Assembly (NCBI GenBank): GCA_036389485.1
Contig: DASVPR010000039.1
Coordinates: 108,921-172,920, forward strand
DNA length: 64,000 nucleotides
Source: CADCVT01 sp036389485
GTDB taxonomy: Bacteria; Actinomycetota; Thermoleophilia; Solirubrobacterales; Solirubrobacteraceae
Reading direction: 5' to 3'
The number at the start of each line of letters is the position of its first letter. Position 1 is the first letter of the stretch. The notes under the pieces were generated by a model. It was not told the origin of the DNA, did no database searches, and was given only the letters and a program-made list of their open reading frames with translations. Positions 22,275 to 31,819 of this stretch are shown piece by piece. The position numbers and the translations under genes are program-made.

Positions 22275-24995
22275 ATGAGCAGAACGTTCGTCGCAGTGCT
22301 GGTCGCAGCGCTGCTCGCGGCCGCCGTCACCGGCGTCGCCGCCGCATCGATCACCGCCGTGAGCGGCGAGGTCCACCAGTCGACGGCAGGGCATCCATCG
22401 CCGGCGAACGTGGCGATGAACCAGCACCAGCACCCGGACAGCGGCCCCGGCCCCGGGCCGTTCGGCGCGCACGCGTTCGACGAGGAGCAGGACTACACGA
22501 CGAAGGCGCCGATCGCGCTCGACAACTGCTCGATGGCGACGTCGGCGTTCGTGACGTGCCCGACGCCGCGCGGCGGCAACATCGACGGCCCCGAGGACCT
22601 GCGGGCGGGAGTCATCCCGGCGGGGACGTGCATCGACAGCCACCTCATCCACGCCGACGGCCCGGGCTCGCCGACCTACGTGTACGGCGGGATCACCGGG
22701 CCGGGCGCGACCGAGGTCGCGTTCGCCTCGCCGATTATCGGCATCGTCGTCACGTCGCCGAACCTCATCGCCAGCGACGCCGACCCTGGGCTCGCGCCCG
22801 CGACCACGTACGGCGCCGAGCCGATTCGCGGCCTCGAGCTGTCGCCGCTGTTCGACGAGCTGCAGATCAACACGACGGCCAATCGCATCCGCTTCCGGCT
22901 CCACGTCGGGCCGACCGACTACGACCAGATCCGCGTGATCACGCTCGGCGACGCGAACGCGTGTCCCGGCCAGGCCAAGACGCTCACCCTCACGCCGGAC
23001 GCCGCGGTCAACCAGGTCGACACCCGGCACTGCGTCACCGCCACGGCGAAGACGGACACCGGCGGGCCGGCGGCGAACGTCGTCGTGCGCTTCGACGTCG
23101 AGGGCGCGTCGGAGGCCGACGGGCAGCCGACCGACGAGGACGGCGCGGCCACGACCAACCAGGACGGCGAGGCGCAGCACTGCTACACCGGGCCCGAGAC
23201 CGTCGGGCTCGACACGATCCACGCCTACGCGGACAACGACCGCGACGGCGTGGAGGACATCGGCACCGAGCCGTTCGACGACGCCACGAAGACGTGGGCG
23301 CCGGCGGCGGCCAACACCGTCGTCCTCGAGCCGAAGACGGCGTCGAACCCGGTGGACACGCAGCACTGCGTCACCGCGACCGTCCGCGACGTGTTCGGCA
23401 ACGCGATCCCGGACAAGCGCGTGCGCTTCGTCGTGACCGGCACCACCGACCGGACGGGCGCCGACCAGACCGACGAGCTCGGCGTGGCGGAGTTCTGCTA
23501 CTCGAGCACGGTCGCGGGCGCCGACGTCATCACGGCGCACTACGACGAGCAGAACCAGGGCACGCGCGACCCGCTCGAGCCGTTCGACGCCGGTGAGAAG
23601 ACGTGGACGCCGGGCGACCCGGCGACGCTCGTCCTCGAGCCGAAGGTGGCCGAGAACCGCATCCAGGAGCAGCATTGCGTCCGGGCGACCGTGCGGGACG
23701 CGTTCGGCAACCTCACGCCGAACGAGCGCGTGCGGTTCACGGTGACGGGCGTCAACACGGCCTCCGGCAGCGACGTGACGGACGCCGGCGGCCAGGCGCG
23801 CTTCTGCTACACGGGCGGCACGACCGCGGGCCCGGACGCCATCGTCGCGTACGCCGACGAGGACGGTGACGACACGCGCGACGCCGACGAGACCGCGGCG
23901 GACACCGCGACGAAGCTGTGGCTGCCGCTGGAGCCCGCGATCCTGCGGCTGACGCCGAAGGAGGCCGAGAACGTCGTGGGCACGCAGCACTGCGTGCAGG
24001 CGCTCGTCACCGACGTGTTCGACAACCCCAACCCGGACGAGCCCGTCCGGTTCGTGGTGACCGGCACGACGCAGAAGCAGGCGACGGTGCGCACGAACAA
24101 CGGCGGGGTCGCCGAGTACTGCTACACGAGCACGCAGGCCGGCCAGGACGCGATCCACGCCTGGGCCGACAGCGTCGAGGAGGACAACGAGCAGGACCCG
24201 GGGGAGCCGTCCGACGACGCCACGAAGACGTGGCATCCGGGTGACCCGGCGACGGTGCTGCTGACCCCGAAGACGTCGACGAACGAGGTCGGCACGCAGC
24301 ACTGCGTCAAGGCCGAGGTCCGCGACCAGTTCGGCAACCCGACGCCGGGCGAGCGGATCGTCTTCGACGTCGAGGGAGCGTCGGAGCAGGACGCGCAGCC
24401 GGCCGACGAGGACGGCAGCGACACGACCGACGCGGGCGGCAACGCGCAGCACTGCTACACCGGCCCGGACCTGCCGGGCACCGACACGATCACCGCGTTC
24501 GCGGACTTCGATCCCGACGGCCCGGCACAGCCGAACGGCCGGCAGGACGCGAACGAGCCGGGCGACACGGCGCAGAAGAACTGGATCTTCCCCCCGTCGA
24601 GCCCGGACTGCGAGATCACGATCACGGAGGGCGGCTGGATCGCGACGCTCACCGGCGACCGCGGCACCTTCGGCGGCAACGCCAAGGTCGCCCCCGGCGT
24701 CGCGGAGAGCGGGGAGCTCGAGTACCAGGACCACAACCAGGTCATGCCGCTCAACTTCCACTCGATCGAGATCGTCGCGGTGGTCTGCGACGACAACGGC
24801 CGCGCCGACGTCTACGGGCTCGGCGAGGTGAACGGCGCCGGCCCGGTCGAGTTCCGGGTCCGGGTCCGCGACGCCGGCGAGCCGGGCAGCCAGCCGGCCG
24901 GCCCGGACACGTACCAGATCATCACGGCCGCCTACGCGTCCGGCCCGGAGGACAACCCCATCGTGGGCGGGAACATCCAAGTCCACCGGCGCTAG
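22275..24995 (+). CDS. Secreted surface protein with five Big-1-type Ig repeats
   Basis: The 906-aa protein has a signal peptide (FVAVLVAALLAAAVTGVAAA), a unique region to about residue 230, five Ig-like repeats of about 105 residues beginning near 233, 347, 449, 555 and 658, and a C-terminal domain from about 776 similar to the 'post-COAP-1' domain of actinobacterial surface proteins. Each repeat opens with a strand such as TLVLEPKVAEN, has QHCVTATV and ends QHCYTG or EFCYSS, so a Cys pair per repeat probably makes a disulfide. Conserved acid-rich loops (ADEDGDDTRDADE, DNDRDGVEDIGTE) may bind calcium. No LPxTG anchor is seen, so attachment is unclear. GGGGGG precedes the ATG. Confidence 0.75.
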   Translation: MSRTFVAVLVAALLAAAVTGVAAASITAVSGEVHQSTAGHPSPANVAMNQHQHPDSGPGPGPFGAHAFDEEQDYTTKAPIALDNCSMATSAFVTCPTPRGGNIDGPEDLRAGVIPAGTCIDSHLIHADGPGSPTYVYGGITGPGATEVAFASPIIGIVVTSPNLIASDADPGLAPATTYGAEPIRGLELSPLFDELQINTTANRIRFRLHVGPTDYDQIRVITLGDANACPGQAKTLTLTPDAAVNQVDTRHCVTATAKTDTGGPAANVVVRFDVEGASEADGQPTDEDGAATTNQDGEAQHCYTGPETVGLDTIHAYADNDRDGVEDIGTEPFDDATKTWAPAAANTVVLEPKTASNPVDTQHCVTATVRDVFGNAIPDKRVRFVVTGTTDRTGADQTDELGVAEFCYSSTVAGADVITAHYDEQNQGTRDPLEPFDAGEKTWTPGDPATLVLEPKVAENRIQEQHCVRATVRDAFGNLTPNERVRFTVTGVNTASGSDVTDAGGQARFCYTGGTTAGPDAIVAYADEDGDDTRDADETAADTATKLWLPLEPAILRLTPKEAENVVGTQHCVQALVTDVFDNPNPDEPVRFVVTGTTQKQATVRTNNGGVAEYCYTSTQAGQDAIHAWADSVEEDNEQDPGEPSDDATKTWHPGDPATVLLTPKTSTNEVGTQHCVKAEVRDQFGNPTPGERIVFDVEGASEQDAQPADEDGSDTTDAGGNAQHCYTGPDLPGTDTITAFADFDPDGPAQPNGRQDANEPGDTAQKNWIFPPSSPDCEITITEGGWIATLTGDRGTFGGNAKVAPGVAESGELEYQDHNQVMPLNFHSIEIVAVVCDDNGRADVYGLGEVNGAGPVEFRVRVRDAGEPGSQPAGPDTYQIITAAYASGPEDNPIVGGNIQVHRR
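22970..24590 (+). repeat. Five in-gene repeats of about 310-340 bp encoding Ig-like domains
   Basis: The five domain-coding units are recognisable by recurring codons for LTPK/LEPK, the Cys in QHC, FGN-P and GEKTW/ATKTW at their ends. They have diverged, with only patches of near-identity (for example CAGCACTGCGTCA occurs repeatedly), so recent DNA-level amplification is not evident. Confidence 0.7.
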
Positions 24996-25018
24996 CCGGG
25001 ACGGGAGGGGCCCGCGCG

Positions 25019-25906
25019 TCAGGCCGGCACCGGCGCCGGCTCGCCGGGCCCCCCCGCGTTTCGCCGCCACATCAGCCGCGCGAACGCGCCCGCGGTCAGG
25101 AACATGAACGCGCTGTAGATCGCGGCGGGGATCGCGAGGTCGTCCGTGACGAGGACGGCGACCGCGATCGCCAGCGTGCCGTTGTGGATGCCGAGCTCCA
25201 TCGCGATCGCGGTCGACTGCGGGTTGTCGAGGCGCGCGAGGCGGGAGATCGTGAACGACACGGTCATGGCGAGCACGTTCAGCGTGAGCGTCGCGATCGC
25301 CAGCTCGGTGAAGTGGTCGGTCACGGTGCCCCACTCCTCCGCGACCGCGCCCACGATCACGAGGAGCAGGCATGCGACGGCGATGCGCTTGGCGACCGGC
25401 TCCTTCGCGATCGCCCACGCGGTCCGCCGCTCGCGGATCCACATCCCGATCGCCACCGGGACGACCGTGATGAGGAACACCCTCAGCGAGATCCCGAGCA
25501 TGCCGACGTCGTCGCCGACGCCGGCGTCGAAGTGCGAGATCGCGAGGCTCAGGTAGAGCGGCACGGTGACGACCGCCGCCACGCTGCTGAGCGCGGTCAT
25601 CGAGATCGACAGCGCGGTGTCGCCGCGGGCGAGATGCGTCATGAGGTTCGCGGTCGCGCCCCCGGGCGACGCGCCGAGCAGGACGAGCCCGACGGCGAAC
25701 AGCGCCTCGAGCCCGTACAGCTCGGCCACGGCGAACGCGAGGAACGGCGAGACGACGAAGAGGTTGCCGAGCCCGATGAGGATCCCGCGCGGCTGCGTGA
25801 AGACGCGCTTGAAGTCCTCGACGGTGAGGGACAGCCCGAGGCTGCCCATGATGAGCGCGACGGCGATCGGCAGCCCGACGAGCGCGAATGCGGACTGGTC
25901 GTCCAT
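25019..25906 (-). CDS. Bile acid:sodium symporter family (BASS) transporter
   Basis: The 295-aa membrane protein has nine or ten hydrophobic helices. The crossing region GASPGGATANLMTHLARGDTA and the second half motif AIAMELGIHNGTLAIAVAVL are characteristic of BASS transporters, which import organic anions with sodium. Start ATG 25906 overlaps the alcohol dehydrogenase stop (TGATG), so it is cotranscribed and translationally coupled with it. The cargo could be a substrate of that dehydrogenase, but this is inference. Confidence 0.88.
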   Translation of the reverse strand: MDDQSAFALVGLPIAVALIMGSLGLSLTVEDFKRVFTQPRGILIGLGNLFVVSPFLAFAVAELYGLEALFAVGLVLLGASPGGATANLMTHLARGDTALSISMTALSSVAAVVTVPLYLSLAISHFDAGVGDDVGMLGISLRVFLITVVPVAIGMWIRERRTAWAIAKEPVAKRIAVACLLLVIVGAVAEEWGTVTDHFTELAIATLTLNVLAMTVSFTISRLARLDNPQSTAIAMELGIHNGTLAIAVAVLVTDDLAIPAAIYSAFMFLTAGAFARLMWRRNAGGPGEPAPVPA

Positions 25907-27009
25907 CAGAACACGATCACGCTGCGGATGCCGTCCTGGTCGTGCATCAGGTCGAACCCGCGGTTGACCTCGTCCAGCGTCAGGCGGTGCGAGATGAACG
26001 AGTCGACGTCGATGTCGCCGGCGAGGTAGCGGTCGACGAGCAGCGGCACCTGCGGGCGGCTCTTCACGCCGCCGAAGGACGCGCCCTGCACGCGGCGGCC
26101 CTGCATGAGGAAGCGCGGGATGACCTCGAGCACCTCGCCCTTCCCGGCGACGCCCGCGATCGTGCACAACCCCCAGCCCATCCGCGCCGACTCGAGCGCC
26201 TGGCGCATCACCGCGACGAGACCGGTCGCCTCGAACGTGTAGTCCGCGCCGAACCCGCCGGTCTCGGCGACGACGCGCTCGACGACGTCGTCGGAGGCGG
26301 TCCACGTGTCCGTCGCGCCGTGCTGCCGCGCGAGCGCGAGCCGGTCCTCCGACAGGTCGACGCAGATGATCCGCTCCGCCCCCTGGAGCCGGCAGCCGAC
26401 GACCGCGCCGAGCCCGACCATCCCGGCCCCGAAGACCACGCACGTCGACCCGGGCTCGACCTCGGCACGGTACATCGCCGCCCCGAGGCCCGTGGTCAGG
26501 CCGCACGCGAAGAGCGCGCACGCCTCCAGGGACGCGTCGGGCGACACCTTCGCCAGCGCGATCTCCGGCATGACGGTCGCCTCGGCGAACGTCGAGCAGC
26601 CCATGAAGTGCCGCAGCTCGTCGCCGTCCCGCGAGAGACGGGTCGTCCCGTCGGGCAGGTAGCCGCGCCCCTGCTGCTCGCGGATCGCGACGCACACGTT
26701 CGTCTTGCCGGACGCGCAGTTGACGCACTCGCCGCAGAACGGGTTGAACAGCGTGACGACGTGGTCGCCGGGCGCCACCGACGGGACGCCCGCGCCGACC
26801 TCCTCGACGACGCCCGCGCCCTCGTGGCCGAGCACGCACGGCGCGTAGCCGGAGGGATCGGCGCCCGACGCCGTGTAGAGGTCGGTGTGGCACACACCGC
26901 ACGCGCGCAGACGCACGAGGACCTCGCCGGCGCGGGGGCCGGCGAGGTCGACGTCCTGCACGCTCAGTGGCGCACCGAACTCCTCCAGGACAGCCGCGCG
27001 GATTCGCAT
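25906..27009 (-). CDS. Zinc-dependent class III-type alcohol dehydrogenase
   Basis: The 367-aa medium-chain dehydrogenase shows the catalytic zinc site CGVCHTD with GHEGAGVVEEVG, a four-cysteine structural zinc loop (FCGECVNC, then KTNVC) and the NAD fold GAGMVGLGAVVG followed by Asp in ICVDLSEDRL. The pattern is of the AdhC/formaldehyde-dehydrogenase group; in actinobacteria these enzymes use mycothiol or act on alcohols directly, and the sequence does not settle which. It starts an operon with the BASS transporter. No Shine-Dalgarno is obvious. Confidence 0.9.
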   Translation of the reverse strand: MRIRAAVLEEFGAPLSVQDVDLAGPRAGEVLVRLRACGVCHTDLYTASGADPSGYAPCVLGHEGAGVVEEVGAGVPSVAPGDHVVTLFNPFCGECVNCASGKTNVCVAIREQQGRGYLPDGTTRLSRDGDELRHFMGCSTFAEATVMPEIALAKVSPDASLEACALFACGLTTGLGAAMYRAEVEPGSTCVVFGAGMVGLGAVVGCRLQGAERIICVDLSEDRLALARQHGATDTWTASDDVVERVVAETGGFGADYTFEATGLVAVMRQALESARMGWGLCTIAGVAGKGEVLEVIPRFLMQGRRVQGASFGGVKSRPQVPLLVDRYLAGDIDVDSFISHRLTLDEVNRGFDLMHDQDGIRSVIVF

Positions 27010-27026
27010 CCGCGCAGCCTATGGAG

Positions 27027-28421
27027 CTAGCGCTTCAGCCGCACCACCGCGCTGCGCGACTGCGGCGCGCCGCCGTCCGCCGGCTTGAAGGTGACCGTCA
27101 CCGCGACGCGGACCGAGCGCTTGCGCCTCAGCGCGCGCCTCGCCGCCGCCGTGAAGCGCAGGCGCAGCTTCGTCGCCCCCGCGGCGGGGACCGTCTTCGT
27201 CGCCGCGGCGACCCTCCGCGCCCCCACCTTGCCGAGCGCCGCGACCGCCCCGGGGCCCGTCGTGCGGATCGTCACGGTGACGCCGCGGGTGATCTTCCCT
27301 CCCCTGACGGTGGCGGAGGTCAGCGTCGCGCCACCCGGAGGCGGAGGCGGCGTGCAGCCGCAGTCCGTGCGCTCCTCGTACGCCGAGGCCGGCGGGATCT
27401 CCGCCGGACCCCAGTGCGGGTGCTTGCCGCCGGGGACCAGGAGCTTCGGCGCCTCGGCCGGCGTCGGGCCGCAGCCGCCCGCGATGTCCGGCACCTCGCT
27501 GATCGAGATCCCGTCCCCGGCCTCGAACGCGAGGTGCCGGCCGTCGGGCGCGAACGAGAGGTTGACGTACCGGCCGCCGGCCGGGTCCTTCGCGGCGAGG
27601 CACGGCTCGACGACGTCCGGGTTGTCCTCGAACGGGCCGAGCTTCTGCGCCGGCGCGGTCATCGGGTCGTAGAGCACGCGGTAGATCCTCAGCTCGTTCG
27701 ACTCGAAGCCGGCGATGCCCGCCGCGACCTTCTGGTCGCGCGTGATCTCGACCTCCTCGACGCCCGAGGCGCCGTTGTCGTCCCAGAACCAGCGCTTCAT
27801 GTCGTCGTCGGCCTTGCCCGGCCCGATGTTCGTGATGACGGCGTCCTCGTTCGGCGAGACCGGCGCGTTCGAGCGCAGGAGGCGGTCGTTCGCCATCCAG
27901 TACGGCCCGATCCAGCCGGTGATGAGGCCGAACTCGTCGTGCGGCGTGAAGCGGTCGGCATGGGTGATGCCGACGCCCCAGCGCGAGCTGAGGACGTGGC
28001 ACGGCGGGACGCTCTCGCCGCTGCAGCCCGAGTGGTGGTAGTAGTCGCTGTTCTGCCACTCGTAGGCGATCAGCTTGCCGTCCGGCGAGATCTCGGGGTT
28101 GAACGGGCCGGCGAACTGGCTGACCGGCCCGGCCTGCGGCGCGCCGTCGCTGACGTAGGTGGAGATCTCGCTGAGCACCTGGCCGGTACGGGACAGCGTG
28201 CGGATCCTCTCGCCGGGCGCCAGCGCGGCGAGCGTGCCGTCGTCGGCCTGGGAGACGTAGGAGTACTCGCCGGTCTTCGTGACCTGCTGCTGACGCGAGC
28301 CGTCGGGGGACGCGAGCCAGACGTCGCCGTCCTTGACGTAGGCGATCGAGTCCGCTGCGGCGGGCGCCGCGACGAGCAGCGAGGCACACAGGGCGAGCAG
28401 TGTGGGGGCGGTCTTGAGCAT
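27027..28421 (-). CDS. Secreted TolB/PD40-like beta-propeller protein
   Basis: The 464-aa protein has a signal peptide (MLKTAPTLLALCASLLVAAP, cleaved near AAADS) and blades with the WD40-like PD40 pattern, such as AYVKDGDVWLASPDGSRQ, ISPDGKLIAYEW and FAPDGRHLAFEA. A proline-rich linker (CGCTPPPPPGG) leads to a beta-sandwich C-terminal domain of about 100 residues with basic residues. No enzyme site is visible. Comparable thermoleophilial proteins are predicted surface-bound binding proteins. It is monocistronic and diverges from the MFS gene. Confidence 0.7.
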   Translation of the reverse strand: MLKTAPTLLALCASLLVAAPAAADSIAYVKDGDVWLASPDGSRQQQVTKTGEYSYVSQADDGTLAALAPGERIRTLSRTGQVLSEISTYVSDGAPQAGPVSQFAGPFNPEISPDGKLIAYEWQNSDYYHHSGCSGESVPPCHVLSSRWGVGITHADRFTPHDEFGLITGWIGPYWMANDRLLRSNAPVSPNEDAVITNIGPGKADDDMKRWFWDDNGASGVEEVEITRDQKVAAGIAGFESNELRIYRVLYDPMTAPAQKLGPFEDNPDVVEPCLAAKDPAGGRYVNLSFAPDGRHLAFEAGDGISISEVPDIAGGCGPTPAEAPKLLVPGGKHPHWGPAEIPPASAYEERTDCGCTPPPPPGGATLTSATVRGGKITRGVTVTIRTTGPGAVAALGKVGARRVAAATKTVPAAGATKLRLRFTAAARRALRRKRSVRVAVTVTFKPADGGAPQSRSAVVRLKR

Positions 28422-28509
28422 GGCGGCGATGCTCCCGCCGCCGCACCCCCGGTCGCGTCGGGGGGATCCCCCCGGCCGTCCCTGGTGTGCGCCCTAGTCT
28501 GCGGAGACG

Positions 28510-29997
28510 ATGTCCGCCGAGCAGTCGCTCGACCGCCGCCTCGTTCTCATCGCCTCCGTGGTCGTCCTCGGGACGATCATGTCGATCCTCGACACGACGG
28601 TCGTCAACGTGGCGATCAGCACCCTGGCCCGGGAGTTCGAGTCGGAGCTGGCGACGATCCAGTGGGTCGTCACCGGCTACACGCTCGCGCTGGCGACCGT
28701 CATCCCGCTCACCGGCTGGGCCGCCGACCGCTTCGGGACCAAGCGCCTGTACCTGATCTCGATCCTGCTGTTCCTCAGCGGATCGGCGCTGTCGGGGATC
28801 GCGTGGAGCGCGGAGTCGCTCATCGCCTTCCGCGTGGTGCAGGGGCTCGGCGGCGGGATGATCATGCCGGCGGGCATGACGATCCTCACGCGCGCGGCGG
28901 GCGCGCGCCGGATCGGCCGCGTCATGGCGATCATCGGCGTCCCGATGCTGCTCGGCCCCATCCTGGGCCCGATCCTGGGCGGCTGGCTGGTCGAGAACGC
29001 GTCGTGGCGCTGGATCTTCTTCGTCAACCTGCCGGTCGGCGCCGCCGCCGTGCTGCTGGCGCGGCGGGTCCTGCCGCGCGACGAGCCGCAGCCGCACCAC
29101 GCCCTCGACTGGTTCGGCCTCGCGCTGCTCTCCCCCGGCCTGGCCGCGGTCATCTACGGGCTCGCGGAGTCGGCGACGTCCGGCGGCTTCGGGTCGGACG
29201 GCGTCCTGCTGCCGGTGCTCGTCGGCGCGACCCTGCTCGGCTGCTTCGTCTGGCACGCGCTGCGCGCCGACGACCCGCTGATCGACCTGCGGCTGTTCGC
29301 CAACCGGACGTTCTCGATCGCCTCGGGGACGATGGTCCTGATGGCGATCTCGGTGTTCGGCGGGATGCTGCTCGTGCCGCTCTACCTGCAGGCCGTCCGC
29401 GGCGAGTCGGCGTTCGACACCGGCCTCCTGCTCGCGCCGCAGGGTCTCGGCGCGATGCTGGTCATGCCGCTCGCGGGGCGGCTGACCGACATCACCGGCG
29501 TCGGCCGGATCGTGCCGGTCGGGCTGGTGCTCGCCGCCTGCTCGTTCCTCGGGCTGACGACGCTCGAGGCCGACACGAAGTACTCCGTCCTCGCCGCCAT
29601 CCTCTTCCTGCAGGGGATGGGGATGGGCGCGGCGATGATGCCCGTCTTCTCCGGCGCCATGCAGACGCTGCGCGAGGCCGCGGTCGCGCGGGCGAGCACG
29701 ACGCTCAACATCATCCAGCAGGTCGGCGCATCGATCGGGACGGCGGTGATGACGGTCCTGTTGACCAAGGCGCTGGCCGCGCGGCTGCCCACGGGCGACA
29801 GCGCGGGGTCGGCCGAGACCTTCGGCCAGGCCATCCCCGAGAGCGCGCGGGTGCGCTACGCGCCGCAGATGGCGGAGGCGTTCGGGCAGACGTTCTTCTG
29901 GGCCCTGCTGCTCGTGGTCGTCGCGTTCTTCGCCTCGCTGTGGCTGCCGAAGCGCCGCGTGGAGCCGGTGGAAGAGCCGGTCCTCGTCGCGACCTGA
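28510..29997 (+). CDS. DHA2-family (EmrB/QacA-like) MFS drug exporter
   Basis: The 495-aa protein has 14 hydrophobic helices. Motif A appears as LTGWAADRFGTKRLYLISI, the DHA2 motif D1 as LDTTVVNVAISTL in helix 1, and motif C as GVPMLLGPILGPILGGWL in helix 5. Proton-driven export of drugs or metabolites is expected. A -10-like TAGTCT ends 9 bp before the ATG with only weak GGAG ahead, so a short leader is likely. No regulator gene adjoins it. Confidence 0.92.
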   Translation: MSAEQSLDRRLVLIASVVVLGTIMSILDTTVVNVAISTLAREFESELATIQWVVTGYTLALATVIPLTGWAADRFGTKRLYLISILLFLSGSALSGIAWSAESLIAFRVVQGLGGGMIMPAGMTILTRAAGARRIGRVMAIIGVPMLLGPILGPILGGWLVENASWRWIFFVNLPVGAAAVLLARRVLPRDEPQPHHALDWFGLALLSPGLAAVIYGLAESATSGGFGSDGVLLPVLVGATLLGCFVWHALRADDPLIDLRLFANRTFSIASGTMVLMAISVFGGMLLVPLYLQAVRGESAFDTGLLLAPQGLGAMLVMPLAGRLTDITGVGRIVPVGLVLAACSFLGLTTLEADTKYSVLAAILFLQGMGMGAAMMPVFSGAMQTLREAAVARASTTLNIIQQVGASIGTAVMTVLLTKALAARLPTGDSAGSAETFGQAIPESARVRYAPQMAEAFGQTFFWALLLVVVAFFASLWLPKRRVEPVEEPVLVAT

Positions 29998-30033
29998 CCG
30001 CCGGTTTTCGCGCGCCGCGACGTTGTGGTGTCC

Positions 30034-31809
30034 ATGTCCCGCGCGCTCGCCCTCGCCCTCTTCGCCGTGCTCTGCCTGGCGGCGCCGGCCGCGGCGGCGC
30101 CGTCGTTCGGCACGCCGACCGGGCTGACCGCGTCGGTCGGGGAGCGGGCGGTCGAGCTGCGGTGGAACGCGGCGGCGTGCCCGGCGGGGGCGACCCAGCG
30201 AGCGATCGTCGTCCGGCGCGACGGCCTGACGATCGCGACGCTCGGCGGCGGCGCGACGAGCTTCAGCGACGCCCGGGTCGAGCCCGGCTCCGTGCACCGC
30301 TACACGGTCGCGAGCACGATGCGGCTCGGCGGCTCGCGGTTCGTCGGCGGGCAGACCGCGCCCGTCTCCGTGCGGCTCCCGGACTACCTCGTCGGGGCGG
30401 CGCAGCGCGACATCACGCCGGACGGCAAAGTGAACCTCGGCGGCTTCGGCCTCGGCGACGGGACGGTCATCCCCGACGCGATCGTCGGGCGCGGGGGCTA
30501 CGACGACTCGCACGGCGAGCGGATCGCGGCGCGGGCGGTCGTGTTCGACGACGGCGACCACGCGGTGGCGATCGCGAACATCGAGACGCAGGGCATGTTC
30601 GCCGCCTATCAGGACGGCCCGCTCGGCCTGCACGACATCGCCGAGCGCGTCGCGGCGGACGTCGACGGGCTGGACGCGAGCGACATCCTCATCGCCAGCG
30701 ACCACACCCACTCAGGACCGGACACGATCGGCGCCTGGGGCGGTGTCGACGTCGCGTACCTCGAGTACATCCGCGACCAGACCGTCGCCGCGATCGAGGA
30801 GGCGTACGCCCACCGGCGGTTCGCGAACCTGCGTGCCGGCCACTCCGACGCCGCGGACCTCATCTACAACCAGTCGTGCAGCGAGGCGCTGAACCAGTCC
30901 AAGGAGCCGGACTACCCGGGGCCCGAGCTGTGCGCGACGCCGGGCAAGGACGGCATGTTCCGCGTCGTGCAGGCGACGGCGCCGGGTGACCGCGTCGTCG
31001 CGACGCTCACCGCGTACGCCGCCCACGCGACCGCGGGCGGCGGCAACGGCCTGCACGGCGACTGGCCGCAGTTCCTCTCCGAGGAGATGGCGAAGGCCTA
31101 CGGCGGCGTCGGCGTCGCGATGGTCGGCGCGCTCGGCGGCACCCAGCCGTGCGGCCCCGCCTGCGCGCACACGCGCCCCGACAACCCGGGGTACAACACG
31201 CGGGATCGCCGGACGGCGTACCTGCTCAACTACATGGCGCACGTCCGGGACGCGGTGAACACGGGCTCGCGCGTCACCGGCCCGGTCGCGGCGGCGAAGC
31301 GCTTCATCCGCGAGCCGATCACCGGCCCCGCCGTGCTGGGCCTCTTCACGCTCGGCCACCACACGGGCACGCGCCTGCTGCGCTCGCACGAGAGCCCCTG
31401 GGTCGTCGGGAACACGGTCCGCACCGTCGCGTCGGCGCTCCGCGTCGGCGGCGTGCTCTTCAGCGGCACGCCCGGCGAGGGCTTCCCCGCCATCGGCGCC
31501 GGGATCCGCGACTCGATCCGGGGCGAGCAGGAGGTCCTGCAACTTGGCCTCGCCAACGACCAGCTCGGCTACCTCATCGCGCCCGCCCGCTACGTGCCCG
31601 TCATCGCGGCGGAGGCGCCCGTCAACGACAACATCATCTTCAACGTCTCTCCGACGATCGGCGACCACGTGATGTGCGCGGACATCGCGCTGGCGCTGGA
31701 GACCGGCTTCGACGGCGCGTCGCCGCCGGAGTGCGCGCCGTACGCCGCGCAGGACCTGCCGGGCGACCCCGTCGGGAACGTCCCCGTCGGCGGCATCGTC
31801 GCGCCGTAG
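30034..31809 (+). CDS. Secreted neutral/alkaline ceramidase-like hydrolase with fibronectin-like domain
   Basis: The 591-aa protein has a signal peptide, a fibronectin type III-like domain (residues about 25-112, GLTASVGERAVELRWNAA) and a domain like the N-terminal part of neutral ceramidase. The latter shows VGAAQRDITPDG, VVFDDGDHAVAIANIETQG, the zinc motif ASDHTHSGPD, and YAAHATAGGGN where another zinc His lies. Neutral ceramidases cut the amide of ceramides; the bacterial versions of this subgroup are largely uncharacterised. ATG 30034 is preferred over GTG 30025 because the signal peptide begins there. Confidence 0.8.
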   Translation: MSRALALALFAVLCLAAPAAAAPSFGTPTGLTASVGERAVELRWNAAACPAGATQRAIVVRRDGLTIATLGGGATSFSDARVEPGSVHRYTVASTMRLGGSRFVGGQTAPVSVRLPDYLVGAAQRDITPDGKVNLGGFGLGDGTVIPDAIVGRGGYDDSHGERIAARAVVFDDGDHAVAIANIETQGMFAAYQDGPLGLHDIAERVAADVDGLDASDILIASDHTHSGPDTIGAWGGVDVAYLEYIRDQTVAAIEEAYAHRRFANLRAGHSDAADLIYNQSCSEALNQSKEPDYPGPELCATPGKDGMFRVVQATAPGDRVVATLTAYAAHATAGGGNGLHGDWPQFLSEEMAKAYGGVGVAMVGALGGTQPCGPACAHTRPDNPGYNTRDRRTAYLLNYMAHVRDAVNTGSRVTGPVAAAKRFIREPITGPAVLGLFTLGHHTGTRLLRSHESPWVVGNTVRTVASALRVGGVLFSGTPGEGFPAIGAGIRDSIRGEQEVLQLGLANDQLGYLIAPARYVPVIAAEAPVNDNIIFNVSPTIGDHVMCADIALALETGFDGASPPECAPYAAQDLPGDPVGNVPVGGIVAP

Positions 31810-31819
31810 GTCCTCAGAC

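Noticed and set aside
22188..25442. 1084-codon minus-strand frame opposite the Big-repeat gene
   Set aside because: It mirrors the repeats of the real gene on the other strand and is an artefact of GC bias; it has Arg/Asp/Val-rich text with no protein family signal.
26967..30989. 1340-codon plus-strand frame
   Set aside because: It crosses the alcohol dehydrogenase, TolB-like and MFS genes out of frame and has no domain.
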